A stretch of 64,000 bases of DNA from Paulownia fortunei (taxonomy: Eukaryota > Streptophyta > Magnoliopsida > Lamiales > Paulowniaceae), in the NCBI GenBank assembly GCA_019321725.1, contig CM033108.1, positions 5,846,060 to 5,910,059 of the forward strand. The letters are read 5' to 3'. Below the pieces are notes generated by a model. That model had not been told where the DNA came from. It was given only the letters and a program-made list of their open reading frames with translations, and made no database searches. Made by a program: the position numbers and the translations under genes. Shown here one piece after another: positions 13,001 to 25,401 of this stretch. Numbering within the stretch: the stretch's first letter is position 1; the number at the start of each line of letters is the position of its first letter.

Positions 13001-14713
13001 TTTTGTACCGATCCACATAGTGTTGAGCATTCTAACATTCACATATTTGATCTCTCCCCCAATCATGACACTATTCACAACAAGATGAGCCAACCATATG
13101 CTTCACTATCTATAAATAGTCCTTATTCGGCGCATTTGTAATTGGTATTTTTAATTTTAATTCTTTAATTTGATCTTAAAAATCAATTACTTTATTAATT
13201 TAAATATCAAAAAATTTTAATTAAAATAACCCGATTAACTTAATCATATATTCTTGTTGTAAGATGATCCCGAACACTAAACATTTACCTATCTGATCAA
13301 GCTCACTCCAACCCAACCACTCAGACACCATGTGGCCTGATCATTGAGGAAATTCCCAAATTACTACCAAACAAGAGTTTCTACTTTCCTATTTTTCACA
13401 TCAATTCACAAATATATAAACCTTGCAATTTTTATTTTTTTTGCATAAAAGCCCCTGAGAATGATACTTTTCCTAGGGTAGATGCAAATTGCAAAATGTC
13501 ATTCCTGTCCTGTAATAAAGATAAATTATACATGGTGTCCTTTAAGCCCATTGTAGTTTATGTCCTTTTCAGGCAGAAACCAAGTGGGGGTAACCCAGAA
13601 AAAGTCATTGGCTAAGAGTAATCTTATCAGAACCCCCACATTCAATTTGTGCTTATGTCCTTTTTTACCCCCTTGTAGTTGGTTAGATAACTCATCTAAT
13701 TTCTTATTTTAGAAACATTCTAACTTGCTTATTTTTTTTTGTCTTTTTTTTTTAAATATTTTTATTGGCAATACCATCCGATCTAGGATAATGATAGAAT
13801 CTCTTACAAATAGTTTGAAATACTATTCAAACATGTCGCAAATATTTTTCTTTACCGAGTGGGTCTTAGATAACAAACAAAGTACATCAAGATATCAAAT
13901 ATTATTTACGTATAGTATTATTTATTGAGTTTGTTAAGTTAATTCACACCAGTTGAATCGACAAAATTTTACTATATTTAACAAATACCACTGAAATATA
14001 ATTAATTGTAGAATGGAAGCAAAATATATTATTTTTTCTTTTTTTGGGACGCAGAAATATAGAATATTTACGACTTTTAATCTTATTTTCTTATTAACAA
14101 CCACATGATAAATAATATGGATCAACATTGAAGACCTCAAAATTTTGAACTCTTGCACTTCTCATCAAGTGTCATAAATTATTGGGTTATTGAGTTTGCT
14201 ACAAGATTTAGGACTATCAATACGCCAAATGCTAGATTTAAGAATGCTGAAAAATGCACTCTAAAAATCGCTTCTTTCATTTTATAATTACTCAAAATTA
14301 AGGAGTGTTTTTTAATGTATTGGCTTTGAGTCCCACCTATATATAGGTATTTGATAATAGTTTCTTTTATGTTTGATTTAGAGCTATTGATTTTATTAGT
14401 TTTGATATCTTATATATAAAATAATATAATTGATTGCTTTTCTAAAAATATTAAATAATACAAAAAATAAATTTTGGAGTGCATATTTCATCACACTAGA
14501 TACAATCCAAAAAATAAATTCAAGAAGCCCATTCTTTCAAAAATAAAATCAAAAGCCCAATCCTTTAAACTAAGCCCAAGAATTCAAGAGGCATATCTTG
14601 AAAAAGGGTCCATTGCACCACCTATATTCAGTTCTTCCTATTTCTAATAAAAATGTGGTAATATTCACACCAAAAATTTGCTCCCATTTTTTGGACCATT
14701 GGCTAATTAGAAG
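10086..14713. other. AT-rich intergenic DNA, no gene seen
   Basis: About 4.6 kb with no frame that resembles a protein. The 17-base string aaagtatgatgcagatc occurs twice in direct orientation, at 10183-10199 and 10627-10643. Around 11970 (ctacgaggttgttaag) and 12366 (gagttcaagtccc) there are weak matches to tRNA-like A and B boxes, but they are too far apart for one SINE. A stretch beginning gggataattacataaat at about 12770 resembles ends of common plant MITEs, without a partner that I can define. Confidence 0.5.
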
Positions 14714-15113
14714 CAATGTTTTAAAAATGGTATCGGATTGGTCGGTTCGATTGATTCAATTACGAACCGATGGTCGATTTGATCTAGTTCGACTGGGGGC
14801 AAAAAATAAAAAATTTGATCAAAGTAATCAAAAATCAGTCAAAATTAATTTTTTTATGTTTTAATTTTTTTAAAAATTTTAAACTTGTTATCTGGTTATA
14901 TATAAATGATTATTTGAATTATGAATTTTATTAAATATATTTTTAGTTGGTTATTTATCTTTTTATTTTTTACATAACAATTAGTCAATCATATTAGTAT
15001 TTTGGATAATATAATAAAAATATATAGTCAATTTTTATCGGACGATCGAATTGATGATTGCGCCAGTCCAATTGATTGAATTGATTACATACAACAATCA
15101 ATCTAAAACACTG
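14714..15113 (+). mobile_element. Non-autonomous hAT MITE, copy A (400 bp)
   Basis: The element starts CAATGTTTTA and ends with the reverse complement of CAGTGTTTTA. It is flanked by attagaag (14706-14713) and gttagaag (15114-15121), an 8-bp target duplication with one mismatch, as expected of hAT transposons. Both ends are rich in short gatcgaa/ggttcgat motifs, with an AT-rich core. No transposase is present. It belongs to the same family as the copies near 33914-34387 and 59323-59739. Confidence 0.7.
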
Positions 15114-17305
15114 GTTAGAAGGTTCTCTTAGTCGTCAGGGTCCCTTAGAACTCATTTCATCCCAAAACTCTTCTACTACAAATAATCTTATGCAACCAAA
15201 CTCACAACAAACCTTAATCCCACATCCAACCAAATTTGGTAGAAAAACAAAAATGAGGGGAAGACTACCTAAAGCGTTGCGCGGCCACTTAAAAAAATTG
15301 GAATTTATGGCCCTTCCTTTTTTTATTAATGTCATGGGAAAAAGATGAAAGGCCGCATTGCCCTTTAGATCCCAAAAAATAGCTTTCTATCTCATACAAA
15401 AAGGTAAATGGAGGAAATATTTGGAAGGCCACACGACCCTCTATACAATTCTCCTTAATTTTGTCACTTTGTTGGCAATTTAGTCCCTAATTGTTTACCT
15501 TGGGACAAGTCGTCACTAAGGATGACTTTTATGCTTGATTACACATTAAAAATATTTAAAAATACACTAATATAACTCTAAATATATATACAGACAAGAT
15601 TCATTCATGCACAAACACAAGAAATTACACATACTATCACATACTAATTCGAAGACAAAAATCCTCTCCATTTTTCATTTTTCTACTCTATACTCAGCAA
15701 GAAAACTTAGTAAAAACAGACATATATTCATAAAATATATATTAGCACTTGAAATAGCGTAGTTGTTAAGTGCTTGGGGCATTAGATAGAGCATTGATGA
15801 TTCAAATCTCTTACGTGTCACTTTGACTTATTATGGGTATGGTGGGTATGATCGCTAGTGACTGAACTCTCGAATCCTATTTTTTTATCTTATGTACGAT
15901 GTGGGACTATGTTATATTAATACGTTGAATGTTGATTTTAAATATATATAAAAAAAATACACACTAACACAGCTTTCCATTCACTAATGTAACATTTCCA
16001 CACTATACATTCGTAGACACAAGCATATACACATAGAGAAGACCTCAAGTTGGAAGAAAGGAGTGGATTGGAGCTCGTGGATCGCAAAGGTGACGTGAGC
16101 ATTGTGGGCTCCTCATCCTGTCCCCCTCCAAGCATGAATGAAGAATGAGTCTCTAGGAAACAGCTTGGCATGGTGGTTTGATTATGGTTATTTGTTGAAA
16201 AAGTAGAGTAGTGTTGTCATGAATGGATGGTTCTTTGGATATTTGATGATATTTGGCTTCATTCTTCATTTTCATGCATTTTCCCATTATCTGTGATTTT
16301 TCTTATTTTTCATTAATTTTTCAAATAAGGTTATTCTTATATCTTCTTGCATTTCTAGTTATTTTGGGTCATTTTAGGTCATCTATGTTGTTTTTAGTAT
16401 TTTTTTCTATAATTTCTCCAATTTTCTCCATTCTTCACAAACTGTAATTTTTGATATTTCTAGACATTTTAAGACATTCTGTGTATCTCCATAATTTTGT
16501 CATATTATATTTTTCTCTATTGCCCAAAGAAAAGTGCACTATAGTTATTTTACTCCTCGAAAGGGCTTTTCGACATTTCACTATATTTGCCTCTATTACA
16601 AGAATCATTTCAGCATTATCTGCATCTTCATGATTTTTCTATCTTTTTCAATTTTTTTAACATAATTATTAAGAGTATTTATATCATTTTAACCCTTCAG
16701 GGGTTATTTTTTGGCATTTCACAAGTATTTTTAGCATTGTTAAATATATATGAACATATTTTCTCTATTTTTAAGCATTTAATTTGTTTGCTTGTATTAC
16801 GATTTTGGGAATTTTTCGATATTGATGCCTCTCTCAACTTTTAAATTCTTAAGTTGTATTCCATACGTACTTCGTCATACTCTGTCAAAGTGATATACTA
16901 TGTGCTCTTATTCGTACACTGTTGAACACTATTTTACACGCATTTTCCTTCACAAATCTCACTCACTCTCTCATGCACATTTTCTTGCATTTTCCCAAAA
17001 CAGGGACAAAGGCTCACACACCATACATTTCTAATGAACACTTTCACATAATGCACATTTTCACTACACATTGACAAAAAACACTTTCACACACTATAAT
17101 ACCCATTTTTCACTATACGTTTGCAAGTAATACTTTTCACACACACATTTTAAGAAATTTTAAATGGTTTATAGTAAATTGGCAAATTAACTACACAATT
17201 ATCATGAAATATGTGGGGTTTAAAATCAAAGTAAATTTTGCACTCAGTCAACGCTTTTCGCAGAAATAAATGAATTGAGTTCCATTTAGCTATTTATTTT
17301 TTTAT
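15114..17305. other. AT-rich intergenic DNA with CA- and T-rich stretches
   Basis: No gene seen. Between 16250 and 16850 the plus strand is strongly T-rich, with irregular repeats of gcatttt/tcatttt; open frames there encode only Phe/Ile/Leu-rich strings. Between 16900 and 17160 short cacattttcac units recur irregularly. A SINE-like segment is listed separately. Confidence 0.5.
15744..15945 (+). mobile_element. Possible tRNA-derived SINE
   Basis: A degenerate RNA polymerase III promoter is visible: tagcgtagttgttaag resembles an A box, and about 35 bp downstream tgattcaaatctc resembles a B box. The following sequence ends in an A-rich tail near 15945. The pattern fits a plant SINE. No target duplication could be defined, and no functional tRNA cloverleaf forms. 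Confidence 0.3.
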
Positions 17306-18045
17306 TTAAAAAAATGAAAATGTCGACTTCATTCACATCTTCTTCTTCTTTTTTTTTTTTTTTACCAATTGAAAAGAGGAAGAGAATGAAAAAAGTTATC
17401 TTTTTTTATTTATGTTTATCATAACATATCCCCATGTACCCACATGCATTTTTAAAGTTAGGATTTAAAGTTATCCTATTATATAAATAAAATCATCCAC
17501 ATTACTTAACATATCCCAAGAAGGAGAGCCATAACATATCCCAACGGGCCTACATGCATTTCCCAAATTGTCATTTTTTTCAAATTTGTTTTATTTATCT
17601 GTTTATTTTCTTTCATGTATTTCTAGAGTCACGTTTCTTTTTATTTTTTCGGCATTTCATTTTGATTTTTTTTTTGAATAACTTGTGTTTTTTCAATGCA
17701 AGATAAAAATTATTTTCTGAAAATAAAATTTTCATATTTCGATAAATATATGATGTAATTTTGATTATACAATGTAAATTTTTATTTTCAAATTATTTGA
17801 CTTAGTTTTCAAATTCATGATGTACATAAATTATGGATGATTTTCTTCTTACTTATAATTGGATATATTCAAAAATACATGCGGACCCATTAGATTATGT
17901 TATGACAAAAACAAATAAAAGAAAATAATTTATTTTTTCTTTTCTTCCTCTTTTTCATTAGTCAAAATATTAAAAAAATAAAGAAGAAAGTGTCAATTAA
18001 GTCCATGCCTTCATTTTTTTCAAAGAAAAAGAAAACGTGGACTCC
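17306..18045. repeat. Large imperfect inverted repeat (foldback), arms about 150 bp
   Basis: The left arm (about 17306-17455, ending with ataacatatcccc and acatgcattttt) resembles the reverse complement of the right arm (about 17870-18045, starting aaaaatacatgcggacc). The match also covers the purine/pyrimidine-rich stretches gaaaagaggaagag and cttcctctttttcatt. The 415-bp centre carries a further direct copy of the arm motif (cataacatatccc, 17531). This looks like a foldback or Mutator-like non-autonomous transposon; ends and target duplication are not certain. Confidence 0.45.
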
Positions 18046-18270
18046 GTCCATGTTTTCTAGAGAAAGCATGGACTACAAAGTCACATTTTACCTAAAAATT
18101 TAAAAGCATTTCATTTGATGGTATTTATGTAATTTTTATTATTTACATATAAATTATGAAAAAATCCCACATTTTAGTATACTTTCTGAAGAAGGTACGC
18201 TTTGATACACATTTATACTATACATTCTCAAAATACACACATTAACATACATTTTTACAAAATACATGCA

Positions 18271-18491
18271 GGTTTCAACCGTCTTCCCTAGACCAAAAAG
18301 GAACACATATGCAGACTATTAATAGTATTCCTTGACAACAAAAAGAGATCAAACATGAGGGGGTTAAACAGTCTTCCCAATACCAAAAAGAGATCACACT
18401 TGTCGAGATATCAATAGTCTTCTCTAACAACAAAGAAAAATACATGCAGGGTTTCAATAGTCTTTCCCGACACCTAAAAGTGATCTTTCTT
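18271..18491 (+). repeat. Diverged minisatellite, five units of 42-47 bp
   Basis: Five adjacent units begin at about 18271, 18315, 18362, 18408 and 18450. Each follows the pattern (g)ttcaatagtcttccc, then a short variable part, then ccaaaaagagatca and an acatgcag-like end. Units 1 and 5 are closest to the consensus. The array is bordered by acaaaatacatgcag on the left and a long T run on the right. A minus-strand open frame across it is incidental. Confidence 0.7.
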
Positions 18492-18589
18492 CTTTTTTTT
18501 TTTTTTTTTTTACTTTACTTGATATCAAAAAATCCATTTTAGAGACTCAACGGTCAACTCCAATTTCATGATCACTCCATATATTAAAT

Positions 18590-20014
18590 TAAAGTTGTCA
18601 ATTCAATCATTTTGGATGGACCAGTCCAAGCCCATGACGATCCATCTGTTAGGCGGATTGATTAAGCTCACGACCCAGTTTTAAAATGATTTGAGCTGAG
18701 TTGAATAATTTTTTTAAAAAGTAAGTCCAACTCAGCTCACTAACCTAATGCTAGTAGGTTGATTTTAAGCCTGATTCGGGTCTAACGAGTTGGGCTTACG
18801 GGCTAGATCCACGAATTATTCTTTAAAAAAAATAAATTAAAAATATATAATTTATATGATATATCTTAATATAGGATATACAAACTTTATTTATCATAAA
18901 TTATATATTAAGATTGAATAATGTCCTAAAGTAGGATTTGTATTATAAATTTTATCATTCAAAGTCTATTATCCTAAAATTTAGATTTAACTTTTATTTG
19001 ATTGATCTAAATTTATTCCTATAAATTTAAGTTTTTATCTTTATGAATTATCTTATATAATTAATATACATTATTTTCATTTGATTATTGAGTTATAGTA
19101 AGTTTAGATTTTAATTTTTCATGTAGTATAGTCATTTGATATTTTAATTAATATACATTCATCTTAAGTTTATAATTTAAATTTCATAACTTTTCTTAGT
19201 TTAGTATACTTAACACTTAGTATATTTTTTTTTTTACTAATAGACTTCCTTTCTAACTTTATATTTTAATTTTAATAAATTTTTTTAATTTAATATTTTT
19301 AGTACTATTTTGTTGTGTTAGTAATAGATTTACTTATTAAATTTATATTTTAATCTCCATAACTTTTTTTAGTTTATTATAATACCTAGTACCACTTTAT
19401 TTTGTTAGTAATAGTCTTGATTACTATTTTTGTAACTCTTTTTTACTTTAATATACTTAATACTTAGTACTTTTTTTTGTTACTAATAGACTTACTAAGT
19501 TTATATTTTAATTTTTATGCCTTTTTTTAATTTACTATAATACTTATGGTTATTATTATCATGACTTTTTCTAGTTTACTATAAAAAGTTTTTATAATTT
19601 ACTAGGATCCTTATTAATATAAATTTGCTTCTAAAGTTTACAATAGAATTAAGGTTGGTTTAATGGTTTGAGGGTTCTCTTTTTTTACAATATGTCACAA
19701 TTAATAATTTTTGTTGAAAAATTATAAAAACCATACAACATAATAAAATTAATATATATAATATTAAAACCCTGCGATAGGCTTGGGTTGGGACTGGATG
19801 GTCCTGAACCTAGGCCGATTTTAAAATGGGCATAAGTTTCGATGGGGCGATTCATGAAATGGGTTGTGTTTCATATACTAAACCCAATAGAAGCTCAATT
19901 CATATACAAAAATCGATACAAATAACTCGTTACTGTTCACGGTCAGTCCTGAACTGATTTTTAGTGGGCTGATTACGAATTGGGCTGGTTAGCCCAACCT
20001 ATTTGACAACTACA
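18590..20014 (+). mobile_element. Non-autonomous hAT element, 1425 bp, exact 8-bp target duplication
   Basis: The element starts TAAAGTTGTCAA and ends with the reverse complement of TGTAGTTGTCAA, giving 12-bp inverted ends with two mismatches. It is flanked on both sides by the identical 8-mer tattaaat (18582-18589 and 20015-20022). Both 8-bp duplications and TGTCAA-type ends are typical of plant hAT elements. The outer 250 bp on each side are GC-richer and contain many gggct/agccc motifs (subterminal repeats). The core is AT-rich with degenerate internal repeats around 19190-19580 (cttagta...ctaatagacttac units). No transposase frame is present, so movement would need a partner element. Confidence 0.75.
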
Positions 20015-20022
20015 TATTAAAT

Positions 20023-21895
20023 CATCCCACGTCAATAAATTTGGCTCCCAAAATTGGGATTTGAACTATGAAATTTCAATTTCTCAAAAGAGGATAATAG
20101 ACTTTCCACACACAACTCAAACTCAATAATAATATTAGCCTTAGGTTTGCATATTCATTTGCATATATTCTTGCATTTTTGTGTTTCCTTTTTTGTTTCA
20201 ATTTTATACAAAGTTAATGAATGATAATAATAATTGAAGACCAGCTACGAGGTGGTTAACATCTTTCCCATCGTAACTTTCTGATCTTAATATTAGATAG
20301 TAGACTTATGTTAACTTCTCTCGGAGTGGGTTAGGGCGATGCACTTTTTAATTTTTGGACTCTTTTTTTTTTTTATATATTAGATAACATGTAGAGGACA
20401 TTATGTAGTTTCATTTCATGCTAAATTAAAAAATAATTAGCTAAGATAAGATAATTATTATATTATAATTATCTCTTAATTAAATATAAATTATCTAACA
20501 CCACTTTCCACTTAAAGAGTGTGAAGACAATTCTCATTTCTTCTCCTTTTTTGTCCCATTAATAATTAAACAATGAATACTCACTAGCCCACATCGACCT
20601 ACTCAGTCGAACCTGTCGTCTGCCTCACCAGAAGGCCTGGCACCCAGGTCGGGATCCCATACTCCGAAACCACACAATCCTTAGCATGGGACTCCAACTT
20701 AACATATTTTAAATGAGATTTTGAGAAAAATCTTTGAAGTAAAAGTATTGAGACTATCTAAACAAGCATCATCTATGCATAGAGTTAGTAATTCATTCGA
20801 TAAAATCGTATCGAACTGAAAAATCAATTTTGCAACTTATTATCAAATCAAAACAATTGGTAGATTACTGCATTGTTTTCCTTTCCTTTTCTTTTATTTT
20901 TTCCTTTTCTTGTTTTGTTTTGGTTATGAAAAATATGAAATAATGAGATCTGCTAAATCTTTGCAGAACCGAATTCTAAATCTGTGAAGTTTCACCACAT
21001 ACCTTAAACAAGAAAAAGTGGGGATTAAAATTTTTCCAATTTTTAATATCCTAATACTCCAATTATTTAAATTCCTCTAATTAATACATAAACAGGAGAA
21101 AATCCATTTAAATTCGAACCAAAACAGAGCAAAATTGGATTGACAATAATTTTGGTTCAGTATTCTATTTATCTAATTCTTAATTTTATTGATTTACCGA
21201 TTTGTAAACACCCCTATTTATGTGCACACCTTGTATAATCTTTTGCCAACGTAACCATAAAATGTATTTATATTCAACGCCAATTATATTATTATATATT
21301 ATTTTATTAGAAAAATTCTGCTTATTTTGTTTCAATAATGAAGTGAAGACATTAAACTCGAATTTAAATGATAGGATAACCTTTACGTGCTTTTTAAATG
21401 TAGTTACCGTATATCTATATTATTTAACTAAGTTTGTTATTGAAAAAAAAAAAATCATTGCATGGGAACGGGAATAAGTAGAAAATCAAATTAAGTGATC
21501 TAGCAGTCCAAACAACTTGATGAAAAAAAATAATCCCCCCTCCCCCCTTCCTTTCTCTCATTGAACCAAGCCGCCCGTTTATTTTGTAGATTTGGATTAT
21601 TTGGTAATCCCATACTATATTCGGTGTAATTTGTACTGAATGTTTGATAATATACAAATATTTTATTTTATGAAAAATAGAATATTTGTTTATAATACAT
21701 ATATCCAATATATTATTTATCGAATGTAATATCTCAAAAATCGATTATTTGCATTTTGGGGGTTTTGGTTTTTAATATCCATCTTCGCTGAATTTTGGAT
21801 TTTTGGCAAAAATCTGAAGTTTTTTGGTCAAATATTATAAATATTTTATTATAAACCAAAATATCCCTAATTTAATATATAAGAAAAAATCTATC

Positions 21896-21943
<48 letters not shown>

Positions 21944-22967
21944 CATATACATATATATATATATATATATGAGAACTTCTATGTATACATATACATATAT
22001 ATTATTTAACTTCTATGTATGAGAACTACTTTTTTAAAATATTTATTGAAGAACAAAAGCCTAGACCAAATCAAAGTTACCTTTCTTCGATGGTTATAGA
22101 TAAAATATTAATTTTAGGATGAGAAAACAAAATTAGAAAATCAAGCTTTTGAAATGTATAAATTTTTAAACATAAGTAAAAAATAAAAATTAAAGTCTAA
22201 GCTCTGTTTACTAAAGAAAAGAGCAGAAATTCACTTTTATATTTTTAAATAATAGATACTTTTGAAAATAAGCGAGATCTTCTTATACAATGAATTATTT
22301 CGAGAAAAAAATGTGAGACCACAATTTAATTAATGAGGTTCAGTAATATATGAAATACATATCATTATTTATGTATGAAAAAATATTGCATTTGATAATA
22401 ACCCCGTATTTTTTTGTAAATATACTGATTATAAACTACTAAACATGGATTCATAATTAAGCTTAGGTTTCTCGATTGTGAATCATTTATAATATTATGA
22501 AAAATATGATTATTTCATATGTGTATTAACCTACTTTAAAATCTAAATTTTGATCTCACTCATGTCTTTTCTTTGAAAAATTTCTGATTTAAAAAAACAG
22601 TCAAACAGTTTTTTTTTTTAAAGTGGTGTTTTTTTTTAAATATGGGAATATGGGTATTTTTAATTTTTAAAAATTTATTAGAATTTTTTACTAAAAAATG
22701 CTAAAGGTGATATTTCTACAAAAGGCCCAAATCTTATAAATGGTAAAACGAGTCATATATGTTGATGCAATAACCCCTTTATGAGATTGGGTGATGTGGG
22801 TACCCAATCTAGTCGTTGGGCGACAAGCATAAATCGCCGCCGGACCTGAATATGGATCAGCTCCAATGAGATGGGGGAGGAATACGGTACTGTTCATTTT
22901 GGGATAAAATGCCAAAAACATTTTGACCCCTAACTTATTAAACCATTGTAACTTCTTTTTTTCACTA
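20023..22967. other. AT-rich intergenic DNA, no gene seen
   Basis: No protein-like frame. A GC-richer patch at about 20585-20690 (around cctggcacccaggtcgggat) stands out and may be a retroelement scrap. A poly-C stretch near 21535 and a compound AC/AT microsatellite at about 21899-21970 are present. The segment 22840-22930, next to the copia element, is also slightly GC-richer, but nothing in it was recognised. Confidence 0.5.
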
Positions 22968-23444
22968 TGTTGGGAAATCTTTAGGTACGCAGATCAAAAG
23001 CATACCTAATGCCCAAGAGTTTAAAATTTTATAATTTTCACAATACATAATTATAAGAAAACATACATTGTTCCATGATCAGTGTTGAATACAATCATAA
23101 GAAAAATTTTAGAGAAACCCGTGTTTCTCTCTCTTGACCTCTTTAATTTTTACGTATATTTTTCTGATGGAGAAAAAATTATCTATAAGTGGCTTGAGAG
23201 ATGATCGAGTTCTAATTGACTTTATTTATAATTACATGGTCTATCAATATGTGCATAATTAAAAAATCTCTCTTGATTGATAAATGAGATTTGACATGTG
23301 ATAATTATCAAACCATATTTATCTTTTAACTAAATTAAAAGATAATTACCTTAAATAAGACAATTATCATGCCACAATTATCTTTTAACTAACTTAAAAA
23401 ATAATTACTTTAAATAGAACACGTGAGACATAAAATATCTAACA
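22968..23444 (-). repeat. 3' LTR of the copia element
   Basis: This 477-bp copy pairs with 29015-29504. On the minus strand it lies downstream of the polypurine tract. A conserved internal block (ttacgtatatttttctgatgg near 23151) and the block gataattatcaaaccatat near the other end align well between both LTRs. Confidence 0.9.
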
Positions 23445-23460
23445 TTCTCCCACTTGGCCC
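23445..23460 (-). other. Polypurine tract of the copia element
   Basis: On the minus strand this reads GGGCCAAGTGGGAGAA directly before the 3' LTR. This is the expected position and composition for the plus-strand DNA primer. Confidence 0.7.
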
Positions 23461-23840
23461 ATGTGACATCATTCAACTTAATGGTTTAATAATAAACATA
23501 ATGCGCAATATAAGTTAAATCCCTTCTTAATTGATCAAATCATAAATTCATCATCAAGTAAAAAAACTAATACGAATTATGGCGGTTATACGTCATTAGA
23601 TCGACATAGTCCCTTCCATGTATTACAATATCAATTATATACTTAATGTGACCTTAATGAGAGATGTCATAATGGTCCAATATTAATATATCATCATAGA
23701 CAAATCTTGTTAGTATCATCATAATTCATTCATGTATATACATTAACATAATGAAACATGATGCATTAATTTATCAAAAACATTCAATGAATGAGCTTAG
23801 AGTGTCAAATACAAAAATAACATAAAACGTCATCATAATG

Positions 23841-25400
23841 TCAATAACAGTTGTCACTAATGCCCATTATTTCGACATGTTCATTAAATATATTTTGTGA
23901 CAACCCTTTTGTCAATGGATCCGCAACTATAAGATTAGTGCTAATGTGTTTGATTGACATTATTTGTTTCTGAACTTCTTCTTTAATGGCAAAGTATTTC
24001 AATTCAATATATTTAACACCTTTGGAATACTTGTCATTTTTAGAAAAAAAGACTGTTTTGGAATTATCACAATAAATTTTTAGAGGCTTGGCATTACTGT
24101 CGACAATTCCAAGTCTTAAAATAAAGTTACGCAACCATAATCCATGAACAGTAACCTCAAAGCATGCCACAAATTCAGCTTCCATAGTGAATGCAACAAT
24201 GACAGATTGTTTCGCACTCTTCCATGAGATTGCTCATCCAGTTAAAAAGAACAAAGCCGAAAATGGATTTTTTAGTATCCACACATCCGACATAATATGA
24301 ATTTGAATATCCTATTACTTCAAGATGATCGGATCTCTTATACATGAGCATGTGATCTTTCGTTCATTGTAGGTATCTCAATACTTTTTATGTAGTTTTC
24401 CAATGCTCTATTCCATGATTACTTTGATACTTGCCCAGCATGCAAACAACAAAACTGATGTCTGGTCTGGTGCAAGTTTGAGCATACATCAAGCTCCTAA
24501 CGATAGATGCATAAGAAATTTTTTCCATTTGTTTACATTCTAATTCATTCTTTGGGCATTGCATAAAGCTCAATTTATCTCATTTCTGAATTGGAACAAT
24601 AGATAGAGAACACTTTTTCATATTGAATCTTTCCAAAACTTTATTGATATATGTTTTTTAAGACAATCTCAATAATCCTTGTGATCTATCATGGAATATT
24701 TTAATTCCTATCACAAAGGAAGCCTCACCCATATCTTTCATTTCAAAGTTCTTAGAGAGAAACTTCTTAGTCTTATGTAATATATCAAGATCATTAGTAG
24801 CAAGCAAGATATGATCAACATATAGAATTAGAAATATAAACTTGCTCCCACTGACCTTCAGATATATACACCGATCAACAGTATTTTTTTTAAATCCAAA
24901 GAAAGTGATAGTGTCATTGAACTTAAGATACGATTATCGAGAAGCTTGCTTAAGTTCGTATATTGACTTCTTAAGTTTACACACCATATATTTATTTCCT
25001 TTAACTGAAAAACCCTAGTTGTTCTATATAAACCTCTTCCTCTAAGTTTCTATTCAAAACAATGATTTTCATATCCATTTGATAGAGCTCTAAATCATAA
25101 TGAGCCACCATTGCCATGATAATTGTCAATTAGTCTTTCTTAGAAACCGAAGAAAATATTTCTTTGTAGTCAATGCCATCTTTCTGAGTAAAACCTTTGG
25201 CAAGAAGTCTGGCTTTGTGTCGTTTGATATTACCATTAGAGTCATGTTTAGTGTTAAAGACTCACTCACACCCAACTCTTTTACAAATTTATGGTAATTC
25301 TATAAGATCCCAAACTTCATCATGAGCCATTAATTTCAACTCTTCTTTCATGGTATCTAACCATTTAGTAGAATTAGTACTTTCCATGACTTGTGAAAAA
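23841..25400 (-). pseudogene. Copia reverse transcriptase and RNase H, broken
   Basis: Fragments in copia order on the minus strand. The reverse transcriptase N part (TKWLDTMKEELKLMAHDEVWDL) is near 25290-25380. The RT active site reads YVDH at 24811-24822 instead of YVDD, so the second catalytic Asp is gone. LSKNFEMKDMGEASFVIGIK follows, then CTRPDISFVVCMLGKY near 24480-24420. RNase H at 23841-24185 includes EAEFVACFE, IYCDNSKTV and STNLIVADPLTKGL. Stops occur between these blocks, for example after the RT C-terminal block and before LSFMQCPKN. RT copies the RNA and RNase H removes it; neither can work here as written. Confidence 0.88.
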
Positions 25401-25401
25401 A

